From Tubulanus polymorphus (taxonomy: Eukaryota > Nemertea > Palaeonemertea > Tubulaniformes > Tubulanidae): a DNA stretch of 64,000 nucleotides. The notes below the pieces were generated by a model, which saw only the letters and a list, made by a program, of their open reading frames with translations, did no database searches and was not told the DNA's origin. The translations under genes and the position numbers were made by a program. The stretch is taken from NCBI RefSeq assembly GCF_964204645.1, contig NC_134031.1, positions 19,341,307 to 19,405,306 on the forward strand, written 5' to 3'. Positions 1 to 14,485 of the stretch are shown here, piece by piece; position 1 is the first letter of the stretch, and each line of letters begins with the position of its first letter.

Positions 1-399
1 CGAGGAAGGAATACACTAGACTATAGGCCTACGTCCGTGGATATAGTGAGTCCAGTTTTTGTTAGTTCTGTAGAATAGGGATACTTTGACCAGAGTGTCT
101 GAATTCATTGTTTGAACGACACTGAAGCCGACGTGTGTTACCGGCGTGTTTCATAAAATACACACGACGTTACGCGTTTTAAGTTTTCGCGATGATGCGA
201 TGGTTGTTGCAGGCAGGCGCGTGAGAAACTGACATTTGGTCCCATTGACGAAAACGTTGCCAGCACCGTATCGGATAATATCTCGCTGTTAGTTAATTGA
301 ATAAACACCACAATCGTGTAAGCAACCTTGTAAAAATGCGCACATCCAGCCTTCAAAAACGATAATAACAACATGTACAACATAACTTATTGTAATTTA

Positions 400-462
400 A
401 ATCGTAAATAAAATATCATTATTATCATTATTATTATCATTATTATTATCACTATTATTACG
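400..462. repeat. ATT-type microsatellite
   Basis: Imperfect run of ATT/ATC trinucleotides in AT-rich noncoding DNA. Confidence 0.8.
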
Positions 463-761
463 ATCATAAAATTTTCTACAATTCATCCGGAATTTGTATC
501 ATAACTTTAATATTTTCGTTTGATGGCGAAGACAGCAATATTTCATCGAAAATGTTAGCGTCACCCTTCTCCGTTTCATTCCGTCACACAAATCTGGTCA
601 CAATTGCTCGCGTTTCTGGACAGAGTGTACATTACTTTAAGGCAAGGGAGCGAAAGCAAAGATAGTGCGAAATGCAACTGGCTTTTTGAAACGTTAAATC
701 ATTTCATACCTTCATTTTGAGAATTTGCTTAATCACGGACTCCTAACACGAAGAGTCCAGG

Positions 762-868
762 GCCCGGTTTTATAGACTGGTATTTTCTTTGACCCGGGGT
801 TAACTCAATTGAAATGAATGAAGTTAGCCCTCTGGGTTAAAGTTAATACCAGTCTTTAAAAACCGGCT
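762..868. mobile_element. Palindromic MITE-like foldback element
   Basis: The left arm begins CCGGTTTTATAGACTGGTAT. The right arm reads as its imperfect reverse complement (AATACCAGTCTTTAAAAACC), and the two pair almost throughout, leaving a short loop around 810-820. There is no coding capacity. The shape is that of a small non-autonomous DNA element; no superfamily can be assigned. Confidence 0.6.
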
Positions 869-3418
869 TCGGGATTAATCAATACTTTCTGAAGTCAAGG
901 TCACGGATGTGACGTATACCGTGACATGGAGGCCTGAAATAAGCCTCTTTGGCTTTAAACTGTAGATTTCACATCAAGAATGATTCTATGCTGCACCGTT
1001 ATGTTCATTTGCTCAAAGAATATTCGTTACGTTAGTATTTACTATAGGAATTTCTCAGACAGCTGTTATCACTGTAAATATGTAAGGAGTTCTTACTACA
1101 ACCACAGAACTCGCTTCTCACCTTGCAGTCACACACCGTGTATATGAAGTATTAATTGCGTATTCTGGTACGGAAAGAAAGTATAGACGAAAGGCAATCA
1201 AGACCGAAAGAAAATGTCGGTTAAAGAGGTCGGCACGGATGACAAAGTCAAGGAGTTTACAAGCGTCTTGCGCGTGGACGAAAGGAGACTAGTCACGGTT
1301 TATGTGCGGCTTCGTTACCGGATTCAGTTCCACGGTTTGTCATTTCGCCAGTCGAATTTTGAAATCAATTCCTTCGCTTTTCAATATTTCAAGTCAAATA
1401 GTCTCGAGTCAATTTAATCGAGTAGCGTGCAATGGGATCCAGTTTATGTAAACCCCTGAGTGAAACGGTTAAGCCCCAGTCTATTATGCAGGTATCGCTT
1501 TGTTGATGATTGAAAAAAATTAAGCGGCTGATATGATCCGATCCGCCAGATTCCTAAACGCTCCGAAGAATACGTTCGTCTATCATACTCATTTATAGGC
1601 GTTATCGATACCCAATGCGCACCTGGGTAATTAATTGCAGTGTATCAATGTATAGGTCATTTTCCTATGATAGCCTCGTCGTTCTTTCCATCGTCACCAG
1701 CGGGTATCACTATATACCAAAGACCCACCAAATATCTCATCAACTCTCCAACTCCAAACTTCGCAGCAAATTGAAAATGCTTTAGTGTTTCTAACATATC
1801 CGTTTGAAATGTGCCGTCGATTGCCTTCCCAGTCTGAGAAGAAATATTTGAGGTCTTGAGTTTCTAAGAGATTAAAATCCTAAGCCCCGCTTAACACAAG
1901 ACCTTACCACCTAAGAGGGCTTCCGTCTTAAGAGTTTAGAGGGCGTCCTGGGTTCAGTGACACCCGTAGCGCTCTCGGTGGAAGGGTTAAGCAATGAAAG
2001 CAATCGTATTTACGTCGAGGGGTTGACGGAGAGTCTGACAAAATTTACATGTTCGAGGTGGTGATATTGGTGGTACGTGTATTACTTCTCAAAATCAATT
2101 TAGCTATTAACCGTACCAGTGTACAGCTGTGGCGATTAAATTAGTGCCAACAAAGATACACTCGTCGCAGTCGTGCAACGTATATATGGAACTGTCGGTG
2201 TTTAGAGCATCAGAGCATGTTTCCCAGCCACGTATTATACGTGGCAACTTGTACAAAAAGGAAAAAACACAAACTGATAATTTTCATCCAAAAATATAGA
2301 GAAATCCATCCCCGAACCTCGACGCATGAATTCAATACACGAACGTACTATTTATAATATTTTGCAGCGATGCGTATCAATCGATTGGAATTTTTCTTGT
2401 TCTCGGTGTAAGTAAACACGCGTGTTTATTATAGCGGGGCATATTTCGATACAATAAAGAAAATATCGTCTCGGGACTCGCTGCTCGAAGCAATCGTTTG
2501 AAGTGTACGAATTTCCGTGGTATGTTTTTGTCTACTGGAGTGGATCTTGGCCGGCGCTGGCTGAAGGCTGCCTGACTCTGACTCGCCCGCCTTTAGAATA
2601 TTAATATCGTAACACGTATTATATGGTCATCATTTTCCAAACTGATGCGCAGTTTCTCCGAAGGTACATTTTTTTCGAATTCGATGATCTCATATATTTC
2701 TTCGGGTTTCAATATCGTCAATACACAATGACAATATCATTGATAACGACCATTTTAGTGTGAATTGTATATAATGCACAATAAACAAATATTTCGGTAA
2801 CTATGAAGTATTGCTTGAAGAGAAGCGAATTTTGTCTATTGGATCGGGACCGTTACTGACTATTTCGGAAATATTACCGACGAATTTATGAAATAAAGGC
2901 TTTTTTCATCAAAAGCAGTTACGTAAGTACTAGAACATTACGATGTATGTAAGAAAAGAAATATTCCTTTTATATTTCAGCGATGCCGCCTGGAGAATCC
3001 AACAAAATATAGGAGCTGTAAGATTTGACGTGTGATTCATGTTTTTTTTTTCTCGTGCGAGTGCGATACAATCGTTATTTAATATAGATGTTGTCGCCGA
3101 GGACACGAATACACTATACGTACTTAAACGTTGAGTGATGATGTTGCAACTGCCCTGACTCAAATATGCGTGATTACAAAACCATGCATTAGCAATGACT
3201 ATTGCAGGTTATAGATATTAAACGCCCGCGCAGTCAGTATAAGGCTATATGATATTAAATAGTCTATTTACCTCCGTTAAGCCTCGGTGAATGCAGTCTC
3301 CAGCTGATATGGAAACATTGATATTCCCGCCATGAAGGCATTGTGATTGCAGCTTTCCACTGCTTCACCGTACATCAATGTGTTGCAGGTTTCCTTTTCT
3401 TTCCTTGCCTTCTACTTC

Positions 3419-3435
3419 TTACCCTCGCTCTCTCC

Positions 3436-3469
<34 letters not shown>

Positions 3470-3471
3470 TG
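3419..3471. repeat. (CT)n microsatellite
   Basis: Pyrimidine tract dominated by CT dinucleotides, including a long uninterrupted run near its end. Confidence 0.85.
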
Positions 3472-4101
3472 CTTCCGTGTTATAAGTGTGATGCACTATA
3501 ATACTGTTTTATTAGCCGACATTATCCGATGCGTTAGTCAACCGACAAACGAACCTGGCTGATCCATTGGATGGAATCAAGTGAGTGGATAGAGAGGTGG
3601 TGTAACGATACTACACGCGTTTACGCTGCCGACGGACGTTCAGAAACAACGTTAATAAACAGTTTATACAACAGCCGCAGCGGCTGAATCTGAATTCATC
3701 CCTCCTCTCACACTGACGGTGTAGCAGGTTACGTATTACGATATCCTTGGAAAACTATTCGTGCACTGTCCTGTATGAATAATACCGCTCTGCAGTTCCT
3801 TAGCTCATCTTCTTAACAAAAAACTAATTATCGTCTGAGAAAGCATTATTTGATACGCGTGCTCCGACGACGGGCTTCGGTAAGCAGAACCTCCCAATGG
3901 AGGACACTGCAGTCTTGCGTATGGATGCAACGAACTTCCCAGATAGAGAGATGTCAATAGTCGGTCCACAAGGACCCAGTAAAAGCAATAAAGTGCGTAT
4001 ATGCGGCTGCTAACTCATGATGCAGTACTGGCATCGCGATAAATACGGTCGCATAATGCTGAGAGCTAGAACTAAACCGATCATTACAGTTAGAGGAGGC
4101 C

Positions 4102-4124
4102 GAGAGAGAGAGAGAGAGAGAGAG
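4102..4124. repeat. (GA)n microsatellite
   Basis: Uninterrupted GA dinucleotide run of about eleven units. Confidence 0.85.
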
Positions 4125-6439
4125 CGTGAGCGAGAACCTATTATTTCATAATTTCAAGTTCGCGCAGAGCCATGTGCGCTAGCTATCACCCAGGTATACA
4201 TATCATCCCATTAAAACGTTCGACGCATTAAATACGGTTATGAGATCCAGAGCAGTGCTAGCGAGCTGAGCCGTGTACGCAATAAAATACCCGATTTAAA
4301 ACATCGAAGGCAGGAATTATTTTCAAATTAACGTCGATCAAGAAATCGAAATGATTATATGGCAGATGATAGAACGTGTAAAGGGATAGATTTATGATTT
4401 TTCGAACTGTTTTTGTTATTCTACATAAGTAGAACACAATCGTGAACCCGATGCCTAATTTGGTAGATTAATTACGGCTTTTCCGGCGCACCAACCTACG
4501 CGCAACATAACATCATATTTAGGCTATATTAATTAGTAAGTTGACATAATCGTTTCAATAATCAAAGTGGAAAATGCCAGGAACTGCCTTGCATCTGTTG
4601 TATCATAAGCAACCGAATCGCTGCCAAAAATAACCACCTATATCGAATATTCGAATCAATTAAACCAGGGTAATGTCCGTTTTCACGAATTGATATTAGA
4701 AGACCTCGTAATGTATTCATATAATATGTATTGATCATCATATATATTAGCGAATTGATGTCATCCTGGTGGGCAAAATATGAATAACCACTTAACCATC
4801 AATATTTTACTGCTATCTTTAGGCCTACTTTGAAAACAACGAGATAACTGTCAAATTTAAATGTCATCGATATTCGAACGATAATTCTATTTACAACATA
4901 GCCCGGTATTTCTGATCTATTAATTTTCATCACCGCATCTACGACGGTAACATGAAACGAACTGCCCACGGGCCACGATACATAGTTCTGACTATAGAAT
5001 CGTATTAGATATGATATCTATAACGCTTGTAACCTGTTAAGTTCTATGCCGCGTGACAAAAGAATTAATCGTGAATTTGGTTATTTATAGTGGCTAGTGT
5101 TTTTTTCCAATTCGTACGGCATAATAATATGAATAAAACGGCAAATACGCGGGGGTGTCTTTATACATGTTTTTAGATGAAGCCTTCGGGATAAGATTTG
5201 GTCGCTGTGTTGTTGATTTTTAAGCTAGAAATAACGATGCGGATGACGTGGCGATACGTCCGTGTTACCCCACAGGATAAAACTCTCTCCCTCCTCTTAT
5301 TTCAGACCCGAGTCAATTAAGGGACAAAGTGTTGGATTACATATTTTTGTTGTCTTTCTGTAAACATGGGAAAATAAGTTAATTCACATTATGAAATCAC
5401 CGTTCATCCGGTCTGTGGACATTTTTGCATGAGATCTTCTCGCGACTGAAATGTATATCCTTTAACTTACCGCATAATACAAACGGTCAAAGTGGATGTG
5501 GGCGAGATTTAGTTCTTTGCACACGTTGAAACGATAAAGGGGGCGCTCGAATCAGATTGCGTAGGTGAACGACAACGTGTCGAATCGGTACAATACGTCC
5601 TCTTCGGAAGATAGAATTCAAATTTTACCGGCCATCAAAATAGGGATGGTACTTTTAAGAATCGATGATTTAGTGAAATCACGCTGATACGATATCCGTG
5701 TACTTTACTACGGGCTGGTCTCCGAGTCAATAATTAGGATGAATAACTGTTCCGAGGAGTGTCAAAATACATGCACCTTGTAATGCATATTTGGAGTTTT
5801 GAAATGACAAATTCAATTTAGTCCGATTATAGATCACATTACCCGATGTAGCAAACTCAGATGAATATCATAGCATGATTTCGCCTTAGGTTAAAAAAAA
5901 AAATTATGAACCTCCATACAATCTACTACAGAGCTTTAAGTCGGAGCCATTCCCGCATAAAAACCGTACACATCGAGACCTTTTCTTGTGCGAGCGTCCC
6001 CGGTAAGGCGTAACTTTCTCAACGGCCGAGCTAAGCGAGACGAAAAAGAAGCCCTTTAACAAATCTCCACTAAAATCGATGCTAAATAATGGAATCTTTC
6101 ACAGACATAAATCCCCTACCGTTACGCGTTGTCGATTGTACGGATAAAACCTCGATGATAACGCCCACTGGACGCCAAATCCTCTTACAGTGTGAGAAAT
6201 GGCTGAGTATCATGGTTTTATCGCACTAGGATATTCCCTAGCGGAACTACTCGTTTAGTCTTGTCCATATGGGTCCTATTAGCCATAATTGGCAAGATTT
6301 TGCCCGGAATCTCGTTGATGCACACCAGAACATGCACACCAGAAAACTAACTTGAATGTTTATCGATGCCTTGAAGAAAGATAACATATATATTTCTTAA
6401 TATTTTCGACAATAGATAAAATAATATGATATTTAAGTA

Positions 6440-6760
6440 TCAATTAAGTTATATTGGATTTGAATATCGATAATTGAATTGAATTTACCGGCAACCAGTC
6501 TATCCCCAATATATTGATGACGTAGTGCACATTCTCTCAAAAATAATAATTGAAATTCGTCAAATATAACATAAGAGTTATGAAATATATCTAATAACAA
6601 AATAAACACCACAGTTCACAATCATATTTGTTATCTTAAAACACCAATATTGATTACGTAGTGCACGTCGACACACACAGAACCTCTTGAATAACGCACA
6701 CTAGGTATCAATGAATACACACATTATTATAATGGTTTTTACAGCGTCAAAAATGAAAGA
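6440..6760 (-). mobile_element. Dispersed repeat family, copy A (inverted relative to 18.7 kb copy)
   Basis: The reverse complement of this stretch aligns by eye over roughly 300 bases with 18690-18990. Shared landmarks, in order, are GTAAAAACC, a first CTACGTMATCAATATTGG-like box, ATGACTCTTA-like sequence, a second ACGTCATCAATAT box, and the end box AGACTGGTTGCCGGT. The element therefore carries one short box twice internally. It encodes no protein and looks like a non-autonomous transposon; no terminal repeat or target duplication was resolved. Confidence 0.6.
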
Positions 6761-9700
6761 AAACATTGTTTGTTAATGAAAAACATCGAAGAGCCTGAGG
6801 CCCGTTTCACACAACAAGTTGAAACTTCATTAGTCACATAAACACAATACTGAGGAGACTTGAAATTCTGCACCTCTGGCACCACCCACAAATTTGACCG
6901 TATAGGAAACCATCTATTTTCTGTAAGTTAAACTAGAGTCAAGCAGATGGGACTGGCACCAGAACTCAAACAAGTTTACACGTGAGCCGCGCCGCGCGAC
7001 CATTCCGAACTTGACAAACGTTTAAAAATGCTAATTATTCGCCGTGAAGGAGAAAGTTTCTTTGCGCTGCTTACCTTATATACTTATATCTAGTGACATC
7101 ATTCCACCGCAGAGAAGAGTCGACTGGTGATGACGATATCCAAATGATCACGGAAGTATCGACGAAAAACCTTTGCCCTTACGTATCATATCACAGATGT
7201 AAATGTTATCTCGATTAAAACTCAAAACCCTGATTATTTGATTAAAAACAACAGACAGTGAATCAGTTAATACATAATTATCATAAGGAACCGGCGCAGG
7301 TTCCGCGCTTCCCCCAAAGGTTGATATAAATTCCTTCGCATTTATCGACAAAACAGAATCAAACTTCGTCGTCGCCGCTGCGAATTGAATTCCAGCAAAA
7401 TAACGTAATTGCATAAACATCATTCATGTTCACACCCACGCTTATCAATTCCCGAATCATTTATCTCATCTTGTTTCAATTTGAGCGGATAATGTCGCAG
7501 CCGAATTCTGCCAGTTGTCAACTATAACGGCGTCAAATTCAACACGCAATGTTACTCGTTTACGAGTAGAATAAAATGAAAGTTAGTCGCACCGCGGGAA
7601 CGCCGGTCAAAATACTGGACACCATGGACTTTCATTTATTAGTTGACGCGTCTGATTACCGAAGATCATTGTTATTGGTTAGTGAGGTCGTCATATAATC
7701 TGTAGCCGACACGTAAGGAATGCGTGGGCGCGTGAGCGCACACGCATTCGTATAAATCATTTAGTCGTATTCATCCGAAGAACAAAGCTCCATTCCGTGT
7801 AAACATCCTTCGTTCGAAAGATTTCGCATAAAACTATTATCTGGACGATTTCGAATAGTTGATTATGCGGTTAGCGAAGTACTTCACGGCGAACGTACGC
7901 CGCGCCTTGGAGGTGTAACTTTGCCAATTTCCTTGTTGAACTAACGGGCAGCGGCGATCTCGTGCGATCAAATATTTAAAGGCGTCTTAATAGAACCAAT
8001 GGCGACTAATTCATTTCCAAACAGTCGGGAAATTAATTCATTTACTTCGTCGGTCAGTTGTCTGAATCTAGGTTCATGTTATCATTGTTCTCTTTAGTCC
8101 ATCCTTTCGACCACGATTGTTCTGTTTACCGAATTGACAAATATCGCGCGTTTATTCGATTTAGAGCAATTCTATAAAACTTCGCAAGTGACTAAGACCA
8201 AAAGTTTGTTAATCGGCAAATTTAGATTAATTAACATTTTGCATGTACACGTTATACAATCGAATCCCACGACATAGAAAAAAAACCAATTCCCGAATGT
8301 TTCCTTGAACCTGGAGTTTATTTTGACCTTTTTTTACAGTAATTTTCGGGAGTTCTTAGGTTAAAGCAAAATTACAATCCAGAACAATGGCACCAGTTAA
8401 AGCAATCACAAGTTATACAAACAGGGAGTAATACAAAATAAAAATTGTGCATAGTGTTTATATTAGATTCAGATTTGATCTGCCTTTAAGAATAAAATCT
8501 GTTAGCTTCCTTAAGACGTATTTGATATAGTTTCATTGTTTTGGATTGTATATCATTTTGCAATTTTGCTGTAACTTCCTGAAGATGACTAACACGTAGT
8601 TGAAATAATCTCCTACTTGAAGGAAACATTTAGGACTCGTGTTTCGTAAGTATATTGGGATTAGGTCGTTTAATTAATCGAGGATGTTTTTGCGTGGGTG
8701 CAGCTTCAGACATGTCGAACGGGCAGATAATGCATCTAATACCTGTTTCTTACGGTCGTGTTTACAGGATTATGTTCCATTGTTTTTCGACGGTGCATGG
8801 TTTGATGACATTAAGCCGGTATTGCAGGTTTTTGATTTGATACCTGGTGCTTCGTTAGCCTGCGAAAGTCAGAAATATCTGCGAGAATGTGATTTTTTTT
8901 TCTCATTTTCGGTGTTGGCGTATAAGCCAACTTTTGCAGAGAATTTTTGCTAGACCGACCGCATTAACGTTATGGAATGGCTTCTTTTTGAAAAGCTTAT
9001 CGCGTAACAGTCTAGACAGATAATTACGATAGACGTTTCTTGACAACACACGAGAGTGCCACTATTTTGTTAACTATTTACTAATCCATTCATTGATGAT
9101 AATTTTTCATAATCTTTTCACGATTATTTCATGATTCGCTAGAAAATCAATTTCACGTCAAATGAATGATAAAAAGCTACGATAGGTAAAGATAAACTAT
9201 TGCTTGGAATTTGAGAGTATACCGGGTTCTGATTTTGACATAATGCCGAAATGTTGCAGTTCTAATTATATGGTTCTAAATCCAGTGCAATGGGTTCCAA
9301 TGGGGAACCCGTAACATCAGCTATAACACAAGATAGCGTGGCGAGCAATATGTTGTCCGTTGTCAAAATTCAATTTTTAATGAACTTTGAAACCGAATAT
9401 TAGGCTCCCGAATCCATATAATATCATCACAGGACCTTCCGAATAAACAATAAATAAATTCGTTTACTCAGATATCGGTATACTTTTAATCAATTATTGA
9501 TTCAATTGAGAAACAAAAATTCAGTTTTAATTGAAACGTAGAAGAAATCGAACTCGGAAGCCCAATTATCTACATGCAAACCTGTCGGATCCTCACCTGC
9601 CATACGTGGAATCCTCGATTGCCACGTTAGCGATGCGGGTACCCCATTCCATCTATTATGTTTCTCCGCGCGCGCCATGCGTTCCGGTCATCAATAATTG

Positions 9701-12208
9701 TGAAGTTTGAACGTGAAATCAACGAAAAAGTCTCAACAGCAGGAAACAAAACCCGGCGCTTGGAAAAATGTCCCCTTCCAACCATCAATTGTAACGCATC
9801 GCGCAGAGGATGTGGCGTTTGTGGGGACCTGTACGCTGATGGATTGATCGTATCCGTTTAGATTCTGCTTCCAATTCGTTCGTCATTACGGGTCCACCTA
9901 CACCTGACGAGTCCAGCATCGTCAACAGATACTGATAGCAATTCATCACGTTGCTTCGACATCATAAATGTCTTGTTTCGTCTTTCCAAGTCGTACGTCT
10001 TAACGTTAATCGAATTTCTGTGCGTCGTCTTTCACGATCACGTCACACTCATTCACATGCCTGGGTTAGACGCGTTGTGGCCAGTCAGGTGCACGTGACG
10101 TATTTCTATGTTCTTTTTGTTCTTAACCACGATAAAGAACTTTATGATTTCAATCGTAGCTAGTGGCGTATCCTTTCACAATCTCGCTCCCTTCATCGCC
10201 TAGTATTGAAATGTCAAGCTCTCGGCAAACTTTTGACACCATCCCTGCTCTGCAACAAGATTTCCTTTCCCCGAGGAGCATAAGATTTTGTAAATTATTC
10301 GCACATATTCTAGCTGCGCATTTCATTTGAAAAGTGAATCCTAGAAACTTCTTCTAAAAGGGTGAATAAAACTGTCTAGTAATTTAATCAAGAACGTGGT
10401 TGTCTTTACAGAGTGCTGTGTATTTTTCAGGCTTCTCTTCGAACCGAGTTAAAAATGGCAAAAAGATCTGGAATTTTTATCCAGATCCAAATACCAGTTT
10501 AGAGTTCCATTTCTTTCAGCCATCAAAGATAATCTAGTGAACCTTCAAAGTTTCGAACTGCAAACTTTTCGATTAATTCCACGCGAATCTCGACGAGCTT
10601 TAACTTAGATACACTTAGATCCACCTACAAGTATTTTTGTACAGGTTAAGTTTTTTTAGATCGTTTAAATCTTTTTGGAATCAATCCAGAAATCTAATTC
10701 TAGAAAGATTCTAGTTAAAGTGATGATAGGACCTGTTTGTTGTCGGCGTTATGAGATAGGATGCGCATCACAATCCATAGTGATGCTAGTTTTTGAAGAA
10801 TTAATACGCTTCGAGTCGGATAAGGTGTTTATTCAACTGCATACGCTTTAACCTTGTAGAGATAATCTAGAATTGTGCGACCTTTGACGCATTTTCAACC
10901 GCGTTCGTGATATATTTACACCACATTTAAACTGCGTAACCTCTGTAAGGGCAGTCATGTATAGGTCGGTAGGAGGATGTTGAATAAAATCAAGGCCAAA
11001 CCCCGCATCCCATATCAATCAGTCTGCCCATCAACCTTTCTTTATATATAAATAAGTAAATAAAATTAGTAGATGTCTAGATATGATATTATCAATTTAT
11101 CGCCATTTGCTTAACGTTTCCAAAATTTACGTGGTGACATTAACAAGAAAACGCCGACTCGACTCGAGAAATAGTGAATTAAACAGAATTGTAAACAGAA
11201 ACGTACACGACGCGAAAGTCATTTGAAATTGGACACGATCGCAACAAACAATCTGTGATAATCTATTTTTAGCAAATTGTGGGTGAAACGTCATACGTGA
11301 ATTCCATTTTTTGTTGATTGAATTGTCTTGTGAAAATCACGGCGCCGAAGCTCCCCATTTCACTGGAGATAGGAATAACCATCGTCCCCATTCACGCGGT
11401 ATCGCTCGATCCGTCTGGAGAGGAATTTCGGTCCACGTTTATTGTGTTTGTTTTGTGTGACTTGAAAAAGATCCATCGCCTTCAGATTTTCATGTGTAAC
11501 AAATGAACGGTTACCGTCCATTTTCCCTAAAAAAAAATCTAAATGAGCATAGTTTATCACATATTGTTATATTAATGTAAACTCCTGAATAAGTCATCGA
11601 AAACGTGAACACGATTCTGGATAACGTAGTTTTCTGTTTGACGTTGACCAGCGGTTGGAATGCTGGGTAAGCAGGTCATAGGTATTGGGTTTTACGAATT
11701 TCCTATTTGGGTAGATTTTGTTCAATACACGAAGTTCATTTTTTCATCGAAGTTCGGCTGGTTGTACTCTGAAGAAAACCAACTGTTGCTGCTATTTTGC
11801 ATAGCATTTAATTCGTCGAATTAGTGTTAAGAGAATATTTGAAAGCCCGATTTCTATATGCTGTATACGAATCTCTATAGAAATGTCGTTAAGATTAGGT
11901 TGGAATACGTCCATAACAAGCAGGCACGATGCGCTGTCTGTGAAAGACTGTGAAATTGATTTCCAAATTAAGCAGACTATCAGACTTTGAGTTGCTAATA
12001 GCGCGACTCGTGGGACATCCAGTCGACTAGCTCTTGTCTGCTGTACACGTATACGCCACTTCTCATCCGTGATCGTGTGCCGATGAAAATTTCATGAGGC
12101 CGCTTCGTGATAAATGTCGCATTATATTAAAAAGGAGGCGTTCGACGAGTCTGGATCTGCTGGCAGACCCGACAATCGAGGGTAGCGTGGTTATGATGTA
12201 AAGGTCAG

Positions 12209-12381
12209 TATAAAAGGCACCCGGTATTTAGCAAAAAACGACGCCGCCGACGCTTCGTAGAATTAAGCGTATCATCGCCGGATCATTCTTGCCACCTACA
12301 ACTCGTTGTTGGTGTCTGCGCGGTGACATTATTTCCATTAGATATCCAGGCATCTGACACCATGATCAAAGGCGTACAGCG
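12209..12381 (+). promoter_or_regulatory. Candidate TATA promoter and short first exon
   Basis: A strong TATA match (TATAAAAGG, 12209-12217) is followed about 145 bases later by an ATG at 12362 in the context ACCATG. After 20 nt there is a plausible splice donor (CAGCG|gtaaaa, 12381/12382). The 20-nt coding piece ends in the same phase as exon 1 of the C3-like gene, so it could in principle splice to C3 exon 2 at 22644. It encodes no signal peptide. It may equally be the start of an unrelated transcript or chance. Confidence 0.25.
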
Positions 12382-13428
12382 GTAAAATTGCTGTCATTAT
12401 TGAACATCTGCCGATGTATGAGGTAAAAATATTCCGGAATACTTGGCCGGAGATTGCTGGAACACTGCGTGGGAGGCTCCGTCTCCATAATCAAGGTTTA
12501 TTATCGGTGCGAAAATATCAGAATGATAAATATCAATTAGTGCAATCCTGAACGCTAAACCCGAAGTGCAAGCCTGAACACTTAACTGCGTTGAAAGTTT
12601 TCATAAGACCTACACACTACACCAAATATCATAGATTATTTTTAAGTTAAGATTTCATACCGGAAGTTCGCCGTTATTACGAATACATTCATCCCCGTAA
12701 GTTTCTATCAGGATCGAATCAGATGACAAAATATCATTCATGAAATGTGATTGCCTAACGTGGTCGTTATTGTCTATTACTTATCTGGAAAGATGATATG
12801 CGGCTTGTTATTACGAAATCGTTACCGGATATTACATATCGAGTGGGATGCCACGAAAATCAGAAATGGGCTATTGCGCTATAGCCAGAAATTCGAGATG
12901 AATTGAAAATGAAAAACCTCTAGATGAGATTTTATTCATACAAATTTAAGAATTACAAGAAGTTTTTTTTTACAATCTCTCGCCGTCAGTCATTTGGATG
13001 TAGCAAGTTCTGAACAATGGGGTCTGTGGCGAAGTAAATGAAATCATCAAAGTTGTGCTATATTTCGAGACGGACGGAAGAGACGATCGATAGCGACGTT
13101 CAATCGACTAATGCTCCATCTACCGTCATTCACCAGAAAAAAATCAATCTTTACAGGCGTTCAAGAAATGTGACCATCGTTTCTGTATTCGGAAAAGTTG
13201 ACGACTTTTGACAAACGAAGATGGTTTGGCGCTGTCTGATTCGCTGGCGAAGTCCTGGTTAATGAGTCCACTGATTCGCGTTTTTTGTCATCACTGTATC
13301 TTAATTTTTAGTGTTCTGGAATCCATGTAACTAGACTATGTAGAGAGACTCGCACGGCTGTTTAAGGCCCGAGCCACGATACGGCTACTACATTTTTGGC
13401 ATCTAGTATGGTTGCTGATTAGGGCCAT

Positions 13429-13735
13429 ACTAATAATAATAATAATAATAATAAACACGAATTTGTAAAGCGCCTCTTTCCATGTCCCTGTGTACAAAGT
13501 TCAGCTGCGCTGTCAAACCTGATTATTATTACCCAGCTACTGTTACCATTCCATAGCAGTCTTACTCTCCCTGGGGAGATACAACACCGATCAGCAAATC
13601 ACGATCAGGCGTCGTCAGCCCGTAGCAAGTGTGAATTAATACCTTGCCTAAGGACACTACAGCATAGCCGTGTTCGAACACTGGACATCTCGATTGAGAA
13701 GCCAACGCCTTAACCACTCCACTCTACTAAAACAT
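13429..13735 (-). mobile_element. tRNA-derived SINE
   Basis: Read on the minus strand, the element starts near 13735 with a tRNA-like head. It has an A-box match (TGGTTAAGGCG) and, about 35 bases on, a near B-box (GTGTTCGAACAC), as in Ser/Leu-type tRNA-derived SINEs. It runs through a body of about 200 bases containing GCGCTTTACAAATTCG and ends in a (TTA)n tail at 13429-13455. A tRNA head, anonymous body and simple-repeat tail of about 300 bp total is the standard SINE plan. The B box has a mismatch, so this copy is probably old. Confidence 0.75.
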
Positions 13736-14485
13736 TTTTCTGTGAGTCTAGAGGCACGATATGAAATATTTCGCCCGAGAAAACCAAAATGTATTGTTTT
13801 CTCGTACCTCTGGCAGTATGGAAGATTTTTAGTATGACCCGAATCGGCCACCATTTTAGGCCCGAGCCCTATAGTACAATTCAACTTCTTTTTCGTACTG
13901 GACAAAGCCGAATATCTACAGGTTTACATTCATCAGAGACTTGAATTCATCATGTCATCGCTATTACACAAAACATTCTCTCGGCTCCTCTGACTGTTTG
14001 ACGATAGCGGATTCTTCGTAAAGGAACTATTCATTTATAAACGAACTAAATGTTGCCGTATGACGTACGATATCTATTTCATAATATTTGCCTAAGCGGA
14101 AATATATATGACCAATTATCTATATGAGTAGTTAGTATTTTACTTCCGCCATTATATGAATGAGTAAACAAACTAATTGATAAATGTTGCGGAATTAATT
14201 AATTGCTGTTGTGGTCATATATTGAGTAAAGTATATCGAAGAATCAAAAATCCTTAGGTAGGCGGTTATTTTACAATAGGCATCGCGCGGTTGTTACAGA
14301 TCAATTTGCGAAACAACACTGAAATAATATCCGGATATGGTGTAATTTGTTTGTAAGGTCTAATTACTTACACAAGTCTATAAATTGTGTGTCCACACGA
14401 CGCGAATGTATTAACATATGTGTAATCGGTAAAATTAACCATATTTGTTTCATGCCTGTAACAGAAAATAATTGTTTGTAGCGCT

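Larger units (their letters stand above)
1..12200. other. Intergenic region, no recognisable gene
   Basis: I found no protein family, tRNA, rRNA or coherent exon chain here on either strand. The open frames present are under about 95 codons, have no recognisable motif and do not chain through splice sites in a consistent phase. The region holds simple repeats, a palindromic element near 0.8 kb and a dispersed repeat near 6.5 kb, listed separately. A motif similar to the foldback family described below (CCTGAAGATGAC, then GTAGTTGAAA) occurs at about 8578-8610. Distant exons of a gene outside the window cannot be excluded. Confidence 0.6.

Noticed and set aside
1895..1995. tRNA-like sequence (CCTGGGTTCAGTGACACC)
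   Set aside because: The B box is imperfect, no A box is at the right distance, and no cloverleaf is visible. It could be an eroded SINE head but is too weak to annotate.
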